Shown one piece after another: positions 34,178-42,821 of a stretch of 64,000 nt of DNA (positions are counted from its first letter, which is position 1; the number at the start of each line of letters is the position of its first letter). The position numbers were made by a program, and so were the translations under genes. The stretch is taken from assembly GCA_036154155.1 (NCBI GenBank), contig JAYZLP010000023.1, positions 1 to 64,000 of the forward strand. Reading direction: 5' to 3'. Below the pieces are notes generated by a model. It was not told the origin of the DNA. It made no database searches and saw only the letters and a list, made by a program, of their open reading frames with translations. This DNA comes from MGIIb-O5 sp036154155 (GTDB lineage: Archaea; Thermoplasmatota; Poseidoniia; Poseidoniales; Thalassarchaeaceae).

Positions 34178-34978
34178 TTGGATCAGAGCCTTGTGAAACT
34201 CCTGAGATTGATTTCATCCGGTGATATGGAAGAGGCAGTCCTTCTATCGGATGAGATACTATCTAGATCGAGAACACCAGACGAAAGAGACCATCTGATT
34301 GAGGCCAGAGTCAGGATGGAAAGGGCTCTAGTTGGAGCGACACCCACGGAAGAGGTCGGCTCCGAATTAAGGTGGTGCGTTGACAGACTCAACGCGATAT
34401 GCCCCGGCTCGGCATTGCATGGACTCGCCCTGCTAAACCTAGCTATTTGGCATTCAAATAAAGGCGAACAGATGATGGCCATGGCTGTCCACTCCGACAT
34501 CTCGATTAGTTCTGGCCACCCAACAGATATCAGATCCCTGTCTAGGCTAGAAATTGCAAGAATTCTTGTGGGGATGTCCGACTTAGATCCCGCTATGAGG
34601 CACCTTTGGTCCGCACGAAGTGGTTTCATCGAATCGGGAATGGCGGCAGAAGCTTTGGTCTCCTCATTAGAGTGGTTGGACATCGCGCTAGACGGAGTCT
34701 CAGAAGATGCACCAAGCATGGAGAAGAGAATCGAAGACGCGGCTCCCAGGGAAGGTCCCGGAAACACATGGATTCCAGCCAATCCCTCTGACATTATTGA
34801 TGTCGTCGAATACCTCATTCCACTACTTCTAGCTGACCTATCGGGACAAAATAGGGGAGACTTGGGACTAATTGTAGACGCCTCGGAGATTATTGGGAAA
34901 CCCGAATGGATATCGGGTATGAAATCCAGGATTTCAGAAATTCAGGATGAGAGCGTCACCGAAGCACTCCAGTCGTGA
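34178..34978 (+). CDS. Uncharacterised helical-repeat protein
   Basis: I do not recognise the family. The 266-residue frame from TTG 34178 is almost all helical with TPR-like spacing (GLALLNLAIWH, LEIARILVGMS, AAEALVSSLEWLDIAL). It is probably a soluble scaffold. The start is unclear: after the prefoldin stop the same frame has ATT at 34151, preceded by GAGGTGGT, giving an N-terminus reading PSESDNEPLDQS. It is the last gene of the exosome operon on this strand and is convergent with the Nudix gene (37-bp overlap). Confidence 0.65.
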   Translation: MDQSLVKLLRLISSGDMEEAVLLSDEILSRSRTPDERDHLIEARVRMERALVGATPTEEVGSELRWCVDRLNAICPGSALHGLALLNLAIWHSNKGEQMMAMAVHSDISISSGHPTDIRSLSRLEIARILVGMSDLDPAMRHLWSARSGFIESGMAAEALVSSLEWLDIALDGVSEDAPSMEKRIEDAAPREGPGNTWIPANPSDIIDVVEYLIPLLLADLSGQNRGDLGLIVDASEIIGKPEWISGMKSRISEIQDESVTEALQS

Positions 34979-35340
34979 TTCCTAATCGCATCTATCTCCG
35001 ATACGCTCCATGCGAGTGAATTCGGCGCTTCTACACACCAGCCAACTTCTGCAATCATCGGGTCAGTGGATAGCCACGGCTCAGGCCCGGGCTCTTCTTC
35101 CACTTCGATCCATACTACTACGCCCCCGTTCACTAGATTTTCATCATAGGCCTTGGCAGTTCCAAGCAATCCCGTTTCTTCATACAGCTCCCGTAGAGCT
35201 GCCACATCCCACTCCTCACCTTCGTCTGTGGCTCCCCCAGGAAACTCCCATCCCCTCTCTTCATGGAGTACCATTACCCAGGGATTCATTTCACCGCCGT
35301 GCTTCGATGTGACCCATGAAATCACAAATTTTTCACTCAT
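34942..35340 (-). CDS. Nudix hydrolase
   Basis: The 132-residue protein has a complete Nudix box, GX5EX7REUXEEXGU, in GATDEG then EEWDVAALRELYEETGL. Such enzymes split nucleoside diphosphates linked to other groups, as in MutT or ADP-ribose pyrophosphatases. The substrate cannot be inferred. I use ATG 35340, which overlaps the end of the upstream TPR gene by 8 bp; TTG 35346 is possible. It shares an operon with the TPR protein and UbiD. Confidence 0.85.
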   Translation of the reverse strand: MSEKFVISWVTSKHGGEMNPWVMVLHEERGWEFPGGATDEGEEWDVAALRELYEETGLLGTAKAYDENLVNGGVVVWIEVEEEPGPEPWLSTDPMIAEVGWCVEAPNSLAWSVSEIDAIRNHDWSASVTLSS

Positions 35341-36334
35341 CTCCAATTTTCCTCCTAATCTCCTCTGTGATGTTGACAGCTTCAGAAACTCCCTCAGCTG
35401 CTAGGCGCCTAGCCACAAAGAATGCTTCAGAGAGCCTCCCTCCCTCAATTAGCCCCCTGACTTCTGCCAGTGGTTCCTCCTCAATCTCCTCTTCTGGAGA
35501 GCCTTCATCGACTCGGTCCAGAACTGGTGTGGCCATAGATTCCATCTTCCTCAAGAAATCCACTCTCTCGTTAACTGCGGGAATAATCCAAGGCCTACTT
35601 TCGCCACCGTCAAGAAGAGCCTCCATTCTTTCCTTGAATTGATCACGTACGTCCATCTTGGGGAATTGCGTCTGTGCTTGATCGTAACAGATCCAAGCAT
35701 CGCTATATTCTCCTCTACGTTCATGCATCCTTCCCAATTCGGCCCATGCCTCAAAGTTCGTAGGCCTTTGAGCCAGAATCAGTCTAGCTAGTGATAAGTA
35801 GCCATCTTCATCACCACTATCCCTGACTCTCTCTATTCTCCTTGAGAACAAGACATTGGCCCTCCTGTCCCGCAGGTCTAGGGATTTGACCCTGGTGATG
35901 AAGGCAGAGATTTCTTCATTCGAGCCTGATATTGTCCCCCACCACTCGTCTGGGTCCAATGGATCAGCCGCCAGAGCCCCCTCCAGTATCATACTGCCCG
36001 ACTCAAGCATGTCGACATCATCCAGCTGATTGAGAAGTTCCGGGTCCCTTCCCAGTACCGTGAAGATATCATCTAGTACCGCCCTAATCCCTTCCCGGTC
36101 ACCGGATACAGCCTTGACCTTGAGAAGAACCCTCCAGTTATCCGGGTGGGTAAAGTCATGCAGTACGGCCTGTCGAGCATTCTGCTCTGCCCAACCAAGA
36201 TTTGTAGAATCTGAATCAGTTCCATTTGCAATTTTCAGATACTTTACTGCCTGACTTCTGTGGCGGTTCCCAAGACTCCTTCTTGGATGCTGTAGCTTAT
36301 CGTCAATTGAGTCTACAGACATTGGATACCTCAC
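35333..36334 (-). CDS. TPR-repeat protein
   Basis: The 333-residue protein has TPR-like helix pairs, clearest in NFEAWAELGRMHERRGEYSDAWICYDQA near residues 200-225, where the Trp/Ala/Gly/Tyr/Ala pattern fits the consensus. Two Glu-rich stretches lie near residue 285, and the final 45 residues form another helix pair. It likely mediates protein contacts; no enzymatic motif is seen. The GTG start at 36334 overlaps the UbiD stop in a GTGA arrangement (ATG 36322 is an alternative), so it is probably translationally coupled to UbiD. Confidence 0.75.
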   Translation of the reverse strand: MRYPMSVDSIDDKLQHPRRSLGNRHRSQAVKYLKIANGTDSDSTNLGWAEQNARQAVLHDFTHPDNWRVLLKVKAVSGDREGIRAVLDDIFTVLGRDPELLNQLDDVDMLESGSMILEGALAADPLDPDEWWGTISGSNEEISAFITRVKSLDLRDRRANVLFSRRIERVRDSGDEDGYLSLARLILAQRPTNFEAWAELGRMHERRGEYSDAWICYDQAQTQFPKMDVRDQFKERMEALLDGGESRPWIIPAVNERVDFLRKMESMATPVLDRVDEGSPEEEIEEEPLAEVRGLIEGGRLSEAFFVARRLAAEGVSEAVNITEEIRRKIGDE

Positions 36335-37617
36335 AGAACCGACTCATACGGACTCCTGTCCTCATCTGGATCAAGTGTAGCATCCATCCCTATCTTACTA
36401 GTCATTCCATTCTCTGACCTGCTCGGGTCTAAACTGGAACCTTTCTGGTTAGAGAGAATAACTGTGTCAGCATCCGGCTGCCAACGTGTCATTAAGGCCC
36501 ACTCCACCCTCATCGGGTCAGAAATATCGATATCCTCGTCCACCACAATCACCTGTTTCATTGATGGATGTCCCTCGAAGGCCGCCTGAATGGCCTTCCT
36601 ACCATCCTCTGGGCCCTCGGGCACGATTTGAATAACCGATGCCAACCACCCACAGCCGCCATCTGTCATGTGAACGTCCGTGCACTTCACGACTTCCGAT
36701 ACCGCTGTTTTGATCGTCGGGGCTCTAGGCATTCCCATCAGGGTCCTATGCTCCACGCCAGTGGGGATTATGGCGTGGAAGATAGGGTCGGACCTGTGAT
36801 GCACGGCATCGTACTCGATAACATGCTCCTGCCGGACATCATCGACGGTTCCGGTAATGTCAACATAGGGGCCTTCATCATCCCGCTGAGGTGTAATTCT
36901 TGCTTGCATGGCATATTCTGCATCTGCGGGAACGATGACCCCATTGGATAACCGAACTACCCTGAGGGGGCTACCGTGTAATTTCTCATGCAATGCCGCT
37001 GCTACGGTTAACTCGTCGACGTAGTCCGTGAAGGACATAGCAGCTGCAAGAAGTACAGTTGGATCGGCGCCGTTCACTACGGCTATCTGGACATCTTCAC
37101 CTTTGTCGGCGGCCATCGTGCTGAGGGTTCTGAGATGCCTCGGCACTAGCCTAGCAACTGTATGGTTCCCATCTCGCAATAGCTGCCTGTGGAATGACAC
37201 ATTCCTCACTCCTCCGTATTCAGCGATAATTATGGAAGCTGACTGATATCTCCCGCCATCCTCCCTGAAGTGCCAGGGTATTGGCAATTTTTCTAAATCC
37301 ACTGAATCCTGCCCCGATTCCATTACTTCGGCATCCGATTTCTCAACCATGAGTGGCTCCGAGGGGTTCTCCATTGCCCACGCTAGGATGTCAATAAGCT
37401 CCCCAGGCCCCACATCAAACATCTCGCACAATCTAGAGCGTTCTAAGACATTGAGCGCGGCTCTGTGCCCGGGCGTTTCAGAAATATTGTTGAAAACCAA
37501 GGGAATATTGCCCATGGAAACAGACGTGTCCATCATATCGTAGTTTACACTAACAGAATCGTCTATGCGATGGACGCCCTCGAGCATATCGCGGAATGCC
37601 ATGTACGGGGGCGACAT
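36331..37617 (-). CDS. UbiD-family prenylated-FMN decarboxylase
   Basis: The 428-residue protein has UbiD landmarks: WHFREDGGRYQSAS, a segment with NVSFHRQLLRD, the IVPADAEYAM region, DEGPYVDITG and VVVDEDIDISDPMRVEWAL. UbiD enzymes use prenylated FMN from UbiX to decarboxylate unsaturated acids. Two roles are open: anhydromevalonate-phosphate decarboxylase of the archaeal mevalonate route, or the late menaquinone decarboxylase of the futalosine route. Both pathways have genes nearby. Where UbiD homologues usually have AE-x3-EG, this reads AEYAMQA, with Gln replacing the second Glu. ATG 37617 or 37602 is likely; GTG 37668 would add 17 residues. Confidence 0.85.
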   Translation of the reverse strand: MSPPYMAFRDMLEGVHRIDDSVSVNYDMMDTSVSMGNIPLVFNNISETPGHRAALNVLERSRLCEMFDVGPGELIDILAWAMENPSEPLMVEKSDAEVMESGQDSVDLEKLPIPWHFREDGGRYQSASIIIAEYGGVRNVSFHRQLLRDGNHTVARLVPRHLRTLSTMAADKGEDVQIAVVNGADPTVLLAAAMSFTDYVDELTVAAALHEKLHGSPLRVVRLSNGVIVPADAEYAMQARITPQRDDEGPYVDITGTVDDVRQEHVIEYDAVHHRSDPIFHAIIPTGVEHRTLMGMPRAPTIKTAVSEVVKCTDVHMTDGGCGWLASVIQIVPEGPEDGRKAIQAAFEGHPSMKQVIVVDEDIDISDPMRVEWALMTRWQPDADTVILSNQKGSSLDPSRSENGMTSKIGMDATLDPDEDRSPYESVL

Positions 37618-37689
37618 CAGGTCGTGCTTCAATGTTAGTGAGACTATCGTACCTAGAGTGCTACTCACCTACGGTGACCCCGTCACGCT

Positions 37690-37730
37690 CTTATACCCCA
37701 TGAGGGTCGGCGAGGCGTCATTCTGAGGTG
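37690..37730 (+). promoter_or_regulatory. S12 promoter and ribosome-binding site
   Basis: A TATA-like CTTATACC at 37690-37697 lies 39-46 bp before the TTG start at 37736. GAGGTG at 37725-37730 is 5 bp before it, a good Shine-Dalgarno match that supports the TTG start. Confidence 0.5.
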
Positions 37731-37735
37731 TCACT

Positions 37736-38176
37736 TTGGGTAGAGGACTGTTCTCCGGCCAGAAGATGAAGACCGATAGGAAGAGGTATAGGTGGAAGGA
37801 GCGCAAGTTCCGGGACCGTCAATTCAAGCAACAGAGGGGCGGGGTGCTCAAGCACGACCCCCTCCGTGGAAGCACCCAGGCCAAGGGAATAGTTGTCGAG
37901 AAGGTGGGCTTCGAGGCGAAACAGCCCAATTCTGGCATCAGGAAGGCTGTGAAGATCAGCCTAATCAAGACTGGTAACCAACTAACGGCGTTCGCACCGG
38001 GAGATGGGGCCATCTCATTCATTGATGAGCACGATGAGGTCCTAGTCGAGGGTATCGGAGGCAGCAAGGGACGTTCATACGGTGACCTTCCCGGTGTCAG
38101 ATTCAAGGTAATCAAGGTAAACGGCGTCTCTCTTGACGAAATGGTAAGGGGACGCAAGGAGAAGCCGATTAGGTAG
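37736..38176 (+). CDS. rpsL: Small ribosomal subunit protein uS12
   Basis: The 146-residue protein has the archaeal S12 features, including GIVVEKVGFEAKQPNSGIRKA in the decoding-centre loop and FAPGDGAISFIDEHDEVLVEG. S12 monitors codon-anticodon pairing. The start is TTG 37736: the frame has a stop at 37724, and the conserved N-terminus (GLFSGQK-type, matching GLFAARK in other archaea) requires it. S7 begins 8 bp after it and EF-2 follows, the ancient str operon order. Confidence 0.96.
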   Translation: MGRGLFSGQKMKTDRKRYRWKERKFRDRQFKQQRGGVLKHDPLRGSTQAKGIVVEKVGFEAKQPNSGIRKAVKISLIKTGNQLTAFAPGDGAISFIDEHDEVLVEGIGGSKGRSYGDLPGVRFKVIKVNGVSLDEMVRGRKEKPIR

Positions 38177-38184
38177 GTATTACG

Positions 38185-38781
38185 ATGTCCGAGAATACCG
38201 AATCACCCATAGCCGGTATAGGGACCATGGTGTTTGGCAAGTGGGACGCAACTGAGGTAACTTGCGCAGATCCCGGACTGGCCCCCTACATCAACCTGAC
38301 AACCATAGGAACACCTCACAGCGGAGGTAGGCACGCAAATGCATGGTTCGGAAAGGCGAAGCTATCCGTGATTGAGAGGTTCATCAACAACCTGATGAGG
38401 ACTGGAAAGTTCTCAGGAAAAAAGCAGCACTGTGTCAAGGCCTTTGAAGCAGCCCTCGACTCCATCAATGATAGGTCCGGGGAAAATCCCCTCCAATCAT
38501 TCATCGATGCAATCGTAGAGGCCGCACCTTGCGAGGAAATTACCAGAATAAAGCAGGGAGCAGTAAGCACGCCCAAGGCCGTCGACTCTTCTCCTAGCAG
38601 ACGTCTCGATATTGCTCTGAGGAACCTGTCAATAGGTTGTGCAGCAGCCACAGCAGGGAGCAAAAGAACACTCACCCAGGGAATTGTAAATGAAATCACA
38701 AAGGCAGCCGAGGGAGACGTTGGTGCATTCTCTATAGGAAAGAGAGAGGAAATTGAGAGAGTAGCAGCATCTGCAAGATGA
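38185..38781 (+). CDS. rpsG: Small ribosomal subunit protein uS7
   Basis: The 198-residue protein is S7, which nucleates the head of the 30S subunit. Clear segments are VIERFINNLMRTGKFSGKK, AFEAALDSI, and RRLDIALRNLSIG followed by a KRTLTQGIVNEI helix near the C-terminus. It fits the archaeal form with its longer N-terminus. It lies between S12 and EF-2; the 101-bp gap to EF-2 carries a separate promoter. Confidence 0.96.
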   Translation: MSENTESPIAGIGTMVFGKWDATEVTCADPGLAPYINLTTIGTPHSGGRHANAWFGKAKLSVIERFINNLMRTGKFSGKKQHCVKAFEAALDSINDRSGENPLQSFIDAIVEAAPCEEITRIKQGAVSTPKAVDSSPSRRLDIALRNLSIGCAAATAGSKRTLTQGIVNEITKAAEGDVGAFSIGKREEIERVAASAR

Positions 38782-38810
38782 TCCGTGCTAACTCTAAATC
38801 AGACCACTGA

Positions 38811-38844
38811 GGCATATTATGCCACCTTCACAATTGTATTTATG
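38811..38844 (+). promoter_or_regulatory. EF-2 promoter with palindrome
   Basis: GGCATATTATGCC (38811-38823) is a perfect 13-bp palindrome. It lies 11 bp upstream of a TATA-like TGTATTTATG (38835-38844), which is about 39 bp before the EF-2 ATG. TTGAGG near 38870 may act as the ribosome-binding site. Confidence 0.5.
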
Positions 38845-38882
38845 AACCAAAGTCAGGTCGCCGCATCAATTGAGGAATAGAG

Positions 38883-41090
38883 ATGGGTCGTAAGGAAGAC
38901 AACATCAAGCGTGCTACAGAGATAATGCACGATAGGGAGCACATCAGAAACATCGCTATCGCAGCTCACATAGATCATGGAAAGACGACGCTTTCAGACA
39001 ATCTAATCGCTGGCGCTGGAATGATGTCGGAGGACCTCGCAGGAAAGTCCAGGGTTCTGGACTTCGACGAGCAGGAAAGCGCGCGCGGTATCACGATCAA
39101 TGCCGCCAGCGCTTCAATGGTACACAGCGTTGAAGGTCAGGACTACCTGATCAATCTAATCGATACCCCCGGGCACGTTGATTTCGGTGGCGACGTCACC
39201 AGAGCGATGAGGGCCGTGGACGGCTGCATCATTCTTGCATGTGCCGTTGAGGGCACAATGCCCCAGACCGAGACTGTTGTTCGCCAAGCGCTGAAGGAGA
39301 AGGTCCGCCCTGTTCTCTTCATCAACAAGGTTGACCGATTGATCAACGAGCTACAGATAGATGGCCCAGAGATGATGGAGCGATTCAAGAGGATCATCAC
39401 CAAGGTCAACAAATTGATCACCACCTATGCGCCAGAGGACCTGAAGAAACAATGGCAGGTCTCCGTTGAGAATGGAACCGTTGCATTCGGCTCGGCTTAC
39501 TACAATTGGGGGATGTCGATACCTTACATGCAGAAGAGCGGATTGAATTTCACACAGATTTTTGAGTATTGCCACAACGATAACCAGAAGGAGCTTGCGA
39601 AACTCGCACCCGTTCACACCGTACTCCTCGACATGACCGTCGAAAAGCACCCTTCACCCGTAATTGCTCAGAAGTACAGGATACCAAACATCTGGCAAGG
39701 GGACCTTGACTCAGGCGTTGGAAAGGCAATGATTGAGTGCGACCCAGATGGCCCGCTCTCACTCATGATAACCAAGATTTGGATGGACCCTCACGCTGGT
39801 GAGGTTGCTGTAGGAAGAGTCTACTCAGGCAGGATAAAGCATGGTGAATCCGTTTGGGCCATAGGTGCTGCGAAGGCTGAGAGGGTTCAGCAGGTCGGTA
39901 TGATGGTCGGAGGCGACAGAATCGCCACATCAGAAGTTACATCTGGAAATATTGCTGCAATAACGGGAATCCGCAGCGCTGCTGCAGGCGTGACCATTGC
40001 CAGGGAGAAGGACGCAGCACCATTTGAGGCGATCAGGCACATCTCCGAACCTGTCGTCACTGTTGCAGTTGAGCCTAAGTCGATGAAGGACCTTCCAAAG
40101 TTCATCGACGCTCTGAGGGGCCTCGCCAAAGCAGATGCCTCATTGGACGTCTCAACTAACCAGGAAACCGGTGAGGCATTGTTGGCAGGAATGGGCGAAC
40201 TGCATCTCGAAATCACAGTATACAGGCTCGAAGAAGAGCAGGGCATCAAAGTAAAGGTAAGCGAGCCAATTGTCGTTTACAGGGAATCAGTACAGAGCAC
40301 TAACACCGGAAGCCCGTTCGAAGGTAAGTCCCCTAACAGGCACAACCGTTTCTACATCGAGATAGAACCCCTTCCTGATGTAGTCGTTGAGCAGCTCAGG
40401 GCTGGCGAATTCAGAGACGGAGCAGTCAGAACCAAGGATGCCAAAGAAGTCGGAGATAAGTTCGCCGAACTTGGAATGAACAAGGATCTGATGAGGAAAA
40501 TATACGCTATCAATGGAACGAATGTACTAGTCAATGACACTAAGGGGATTCAGAACCTCCACGAGACCAGGGAGCTCATTATCGAGGGCTTCAATGATGT
40601 TTGTAAGAAAGGCCCTGTTGCCGACGAGCCTTTGATGGGTGTCATGGTTAGGCTGGTAGACGCAAAGCTTCACGAGGATGCCATCCACAGGGGCCCAGCA
40701 CAAACCATTCCAGCTGTAAGAAACGCGGTTAAGGGGGCATTCATGAGATCCAGGCCAGTAATTTTCGAACCAATACAGAAGATACAGATCGACTCACCGA
40801 ATGACGTAATTGGCGGAGTTACAAGGGAGGTGTCCACGAGGAGAGGGATCATCGAGGACATGCCAGTGGAGGACGGAGTTACAAAGGTCATAGGAACAAT
40901 CCCTGTTGCCGAGACTTTCGGTTTCTCTAACGACATACGTGCAGCCAGCCAAGGAAGGGCGATATGGAACACTGAGAATGCTGGATTCGTACATCTTCCA
41001 CCTAACCTATTTGAGAAGGTCACCGCTGAGATCAGGGAGAGGAAGGGACTCAACCCTGACATCCCAGGCGAATCTCATTACCAGGATTGA
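38883..41090 (+). CDS. fusA: Translation elongation factor EF-2
   Basis: EF-2 drives ribosomal translocation with GTP. The 735-residue protein has G1 AHIDHGKTT, G2 ARGITI, G3 DTPGHVDF and G4 NKVD, then the five-domain layout. The diphthamide site is His602 in DAIHRGPAQ, the archaeal/eukaryotic hallmark absent from bacterial EF-G. Dph6, which completes that modification, is at 28694-29446. It follows S12 and S7 with its own promoter, suggesting separate high expression. Confidence 0.97.
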   Translation: MGRKEDNIKRATEIMHDREHIRNIAIAAHIDHGKTTLSDNLIAGAGMMSEDLAGKSRVLDFDEQESARGITINAASASMVHSVEGQDYLINLIDTPGHVDFGGDVTRAMRAVDGCIILACAVEGTMPQTETVVRQALKEKVRPVLFINKVDRLINELQIDGPEMMERFKRIITKVNKLITTYAPEDLKKQWQVSVENGTVAFGSAYYNWGMSIPYMQKSGLNFTQIFEYCHNDNQKELAKLAPVHTVLLDMTVEKHPSPVIAQKYRIPNIWQGDLDSGVGKAMIECDPDGPLSLMITKIWMDPHAGEVAVGRVYSGRIKHGESVWAIGAAKAERVQQVGMMVGGDRIATSEVTSGNIAAITGIRSAAAGVTIAREKDAAPFEAIRHISEPVVTVAVEPKSMKDLPKFIDALRGLAKADASLDVSTNQETGEALLAGMGELHLEITVYRLEEEQGIKVKVSEPIVVYRESVQSTNTGSPFEGKSPNRHNRFYIEIEPLPDVVVEQLRAGEFRDGAVRTKDAKEVGDKFAELGMNKDLMRKIYAINGTNVLVNDTKGIQNLHETRELIIEGFNDVCKKGPVADEPLMGVMVRLVDAKLHEDAIHRGPAQTIPAVRNAVKGAFMRSRPVIFEPIQKIQIDSPNDVIGGVTREVSTRRGIIEDMPVEDGVTKVIGTIPVAETFGFSNDIRAASQGRAIWNTENAGFVHLPPNLFEKVTAEIRERKGLNPDIPGESHYQD

Positions 41091-41091
41091 A

Positions 41092-42804
41092 TTAGTTAAT
41101 CCTGATTAGCTGGAAATCGGTTAGCTCTCTGAGTATGCTCAATGCGGGACTATCTGAAACTGAGTCTAGGCACTCATGCGCAACAGCGTGGTGATGCATG
41201 GCTCTGTTCTTCGCGTATTCGATTGAGCCACTTTCGTGCAATTCGGCCACAGCTCTCGACAGCACATCTTCAGAACACTCTCCAGAACCATACGCCTCTG
41301 AAAATGCCGGCATTTCATGATCACAATTTAGAGCATGGATGGCAATCAATGTCTTCTTTCCTTGGACAATGTCTGATCCGGCTGGTTTTCCTAGGGTTTC
41401 CGTGTCTCCAGTGATATCAATCAAATCATCCATCAGCTGAAAACAAAGTCCCAAATTTAGCCCCCATCTCTTCATATTGTCCACAGCTTCATCAGAAGCA
41501 CCTGCAAGTATCGCCCCTGTTCCAGCGCATGTCTCGAACATCACGCTGGTCTTGCCTTTGATCATCTCGATGTATTCTTCCTCAGATACCGAGTCCCTAG
41601 ACTCAAATGAGATGTCCTCCTGTTGACCACTCGCAACATTCCTTACCATTTCACCAATCGATCTTACTAGAAACCCGAGCTTGTCCTGTTCAATATGCGG
41701 CGACTCAGCCAGGATCTCAAAGGCAACTGCTAGCATCGCATCTCCAGCATTTATCGCCGTAGAATCATCATATGCTACATGCACTGCATCTAGACCTCTC
41801 CTGATGGGGTCCTGATCCATCAAATCATCATGTACGAGGGTGAAATTATGGATTATCTCGATAGATGCACCGAGGGTATAGTGTCCTTCATGTGCCTCAC
41901 CAACGGCCTCCCCTACTAATCTGGGCAGCGTAGCCCTCAGTCTCTTGCCACCCCCACTGAATAGGTGACTCATGGCCCCATGCAACCTCTCCTGCTTCAT
42001 TTTGCTGAGGCTGTGCATGATGACATCCTCAACATGCTCTCGGTGGTTGCCTATTGCAATCATTAGGTTCTGTCCAGGATTGACCGGCTCTCCATCCATC
42101 ATGACCTCTCCGAAGTTGACAACCCCATCTATGGGTGGAATACTGCCCACATCTGGGTAATGATCGGCTAGGAATCTCCCCCATAGAAGTCTGAACCAAG
42201 GAGCAATAATCTCGCCCTCCCAAATTCCTGAGCCAGAAAACATCTCCTCAATTTCCTCTCCCTCTATCCATCTGTGGTTGGAGATTTCGTTTGGATTCGG
42301 GCTTACTTCAATTGAATCTGTGGTGGCCACCAATACATGATCTACTTCTCTCTCAATCCATTCCTCATTCCATCTACATTCGTAAAGGAATGACCCTATG
42401 TGCCGAAAATCTATTCTGGCAATATCGTCCTCTGAAACCCCCAATTCCTGGGAAAGCTTCCTTTTCGCCGCATTAATGGCTCCTTCCGCTGGGTCCCCGT
42501 TCTCACCAGTAATGTCCAGGGGGTGGCTACAACACGAGTTCGCCCAAACGGATGGGAACGTGATTTTGTCATGTGACCTCTGCTGAACTAGCATTTTCCC
42601 CTCCCCATCAAACAATAACACACTGAATGCCCTGTGCAGAATCCCTTCCTCATAGTGGCAGTTAAATTTTGAATCGGAACCTGTCATTTTGTCCGCACTA
42701 TCGACCAAGATACACATTTCGGACATCATTTCTGCCTGCGAGCTGTCCTGCCCACTAAGTGCCCCATCTCGACTCGCCATAATTCCCGGAGGAATCGGCA
42801 ACAT
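41092..42804 (-). CDS. Fused type 1 IPP isomerase and prenyl diphosphate synthase
   Basis: The 570-residue protein joins two isoprenoid enzymes. Residues about 28-205 form a type 1 (Nudix) isopentenyl diphosphate isomerase with NSCCSHPLD, RKLSQELG and the FLYECRW region. Residues about 235-570 form a trans-prenyl synthase with GGGKRLRATL, the first Asp-rich motif DDLMDQD, and the second LMDDLIDITGD. The pair would isomerise IPP to DMAPP and lengthen it to geranylgeranyl or longer diphosphate for archaeal lipids or quinone tails. It follows isopentenyl phosphate kinase, which supplies IPP, by 17 bp. ATG 42780 is an alternative start. No frameshift is needed; both halves look intact. Confidence 0.92.
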   Translation of the reverse strand: MLPIPPGIMASRDGALSGQDSSQAEMMSEMCILVDSADKMTGSDSKFNCHYEEGILHRAFSVLLFDGEGKMLVQQRSHDKITFPSVWANSCCSHPLDITGENGDPAEGAINAAKRKLSQELGVSEDDIARIDFRHIGSFLYECRWNEEWIEREVDHVLVATTDSIEVSPNPNEISNHRWIEGEEIEEMFSGSGIWEGEIIAPWFRLLWGRFLADHYPDVGSIPPIDGVVNFGEVMMDGEPVNPGQNLMIAIGNHREHVEDVIMHSLSKMKQERLHGAMSHLFSGGGKRLRATLPRLVGEAVGEAHEGHYTLGASIEIIHNFTLVHDDLMDQDPIRRGLDAVHVAYDDSTAINAGDAMLAVAFEILAESPHIEQDKLGFLVRSIGEMVRNVASGQQEDISFESRDSVSEEEYIEMIKGKTSVMFETCAGTGAILAGASDEAVDNMKRWGLNLGLCFQLMDDLIDITGDTETLGKPAGSDIVQGKKTLIAIHALNCDHEMPAFSEAYGSGECSEDVLSRAVAELHESGSIEYAKNRAMHHHAVAHECLDSVSDSPALSILRELTDFQLIRIN

Positions 42805-42821
42805 ATAATCGAAATCCAGTA

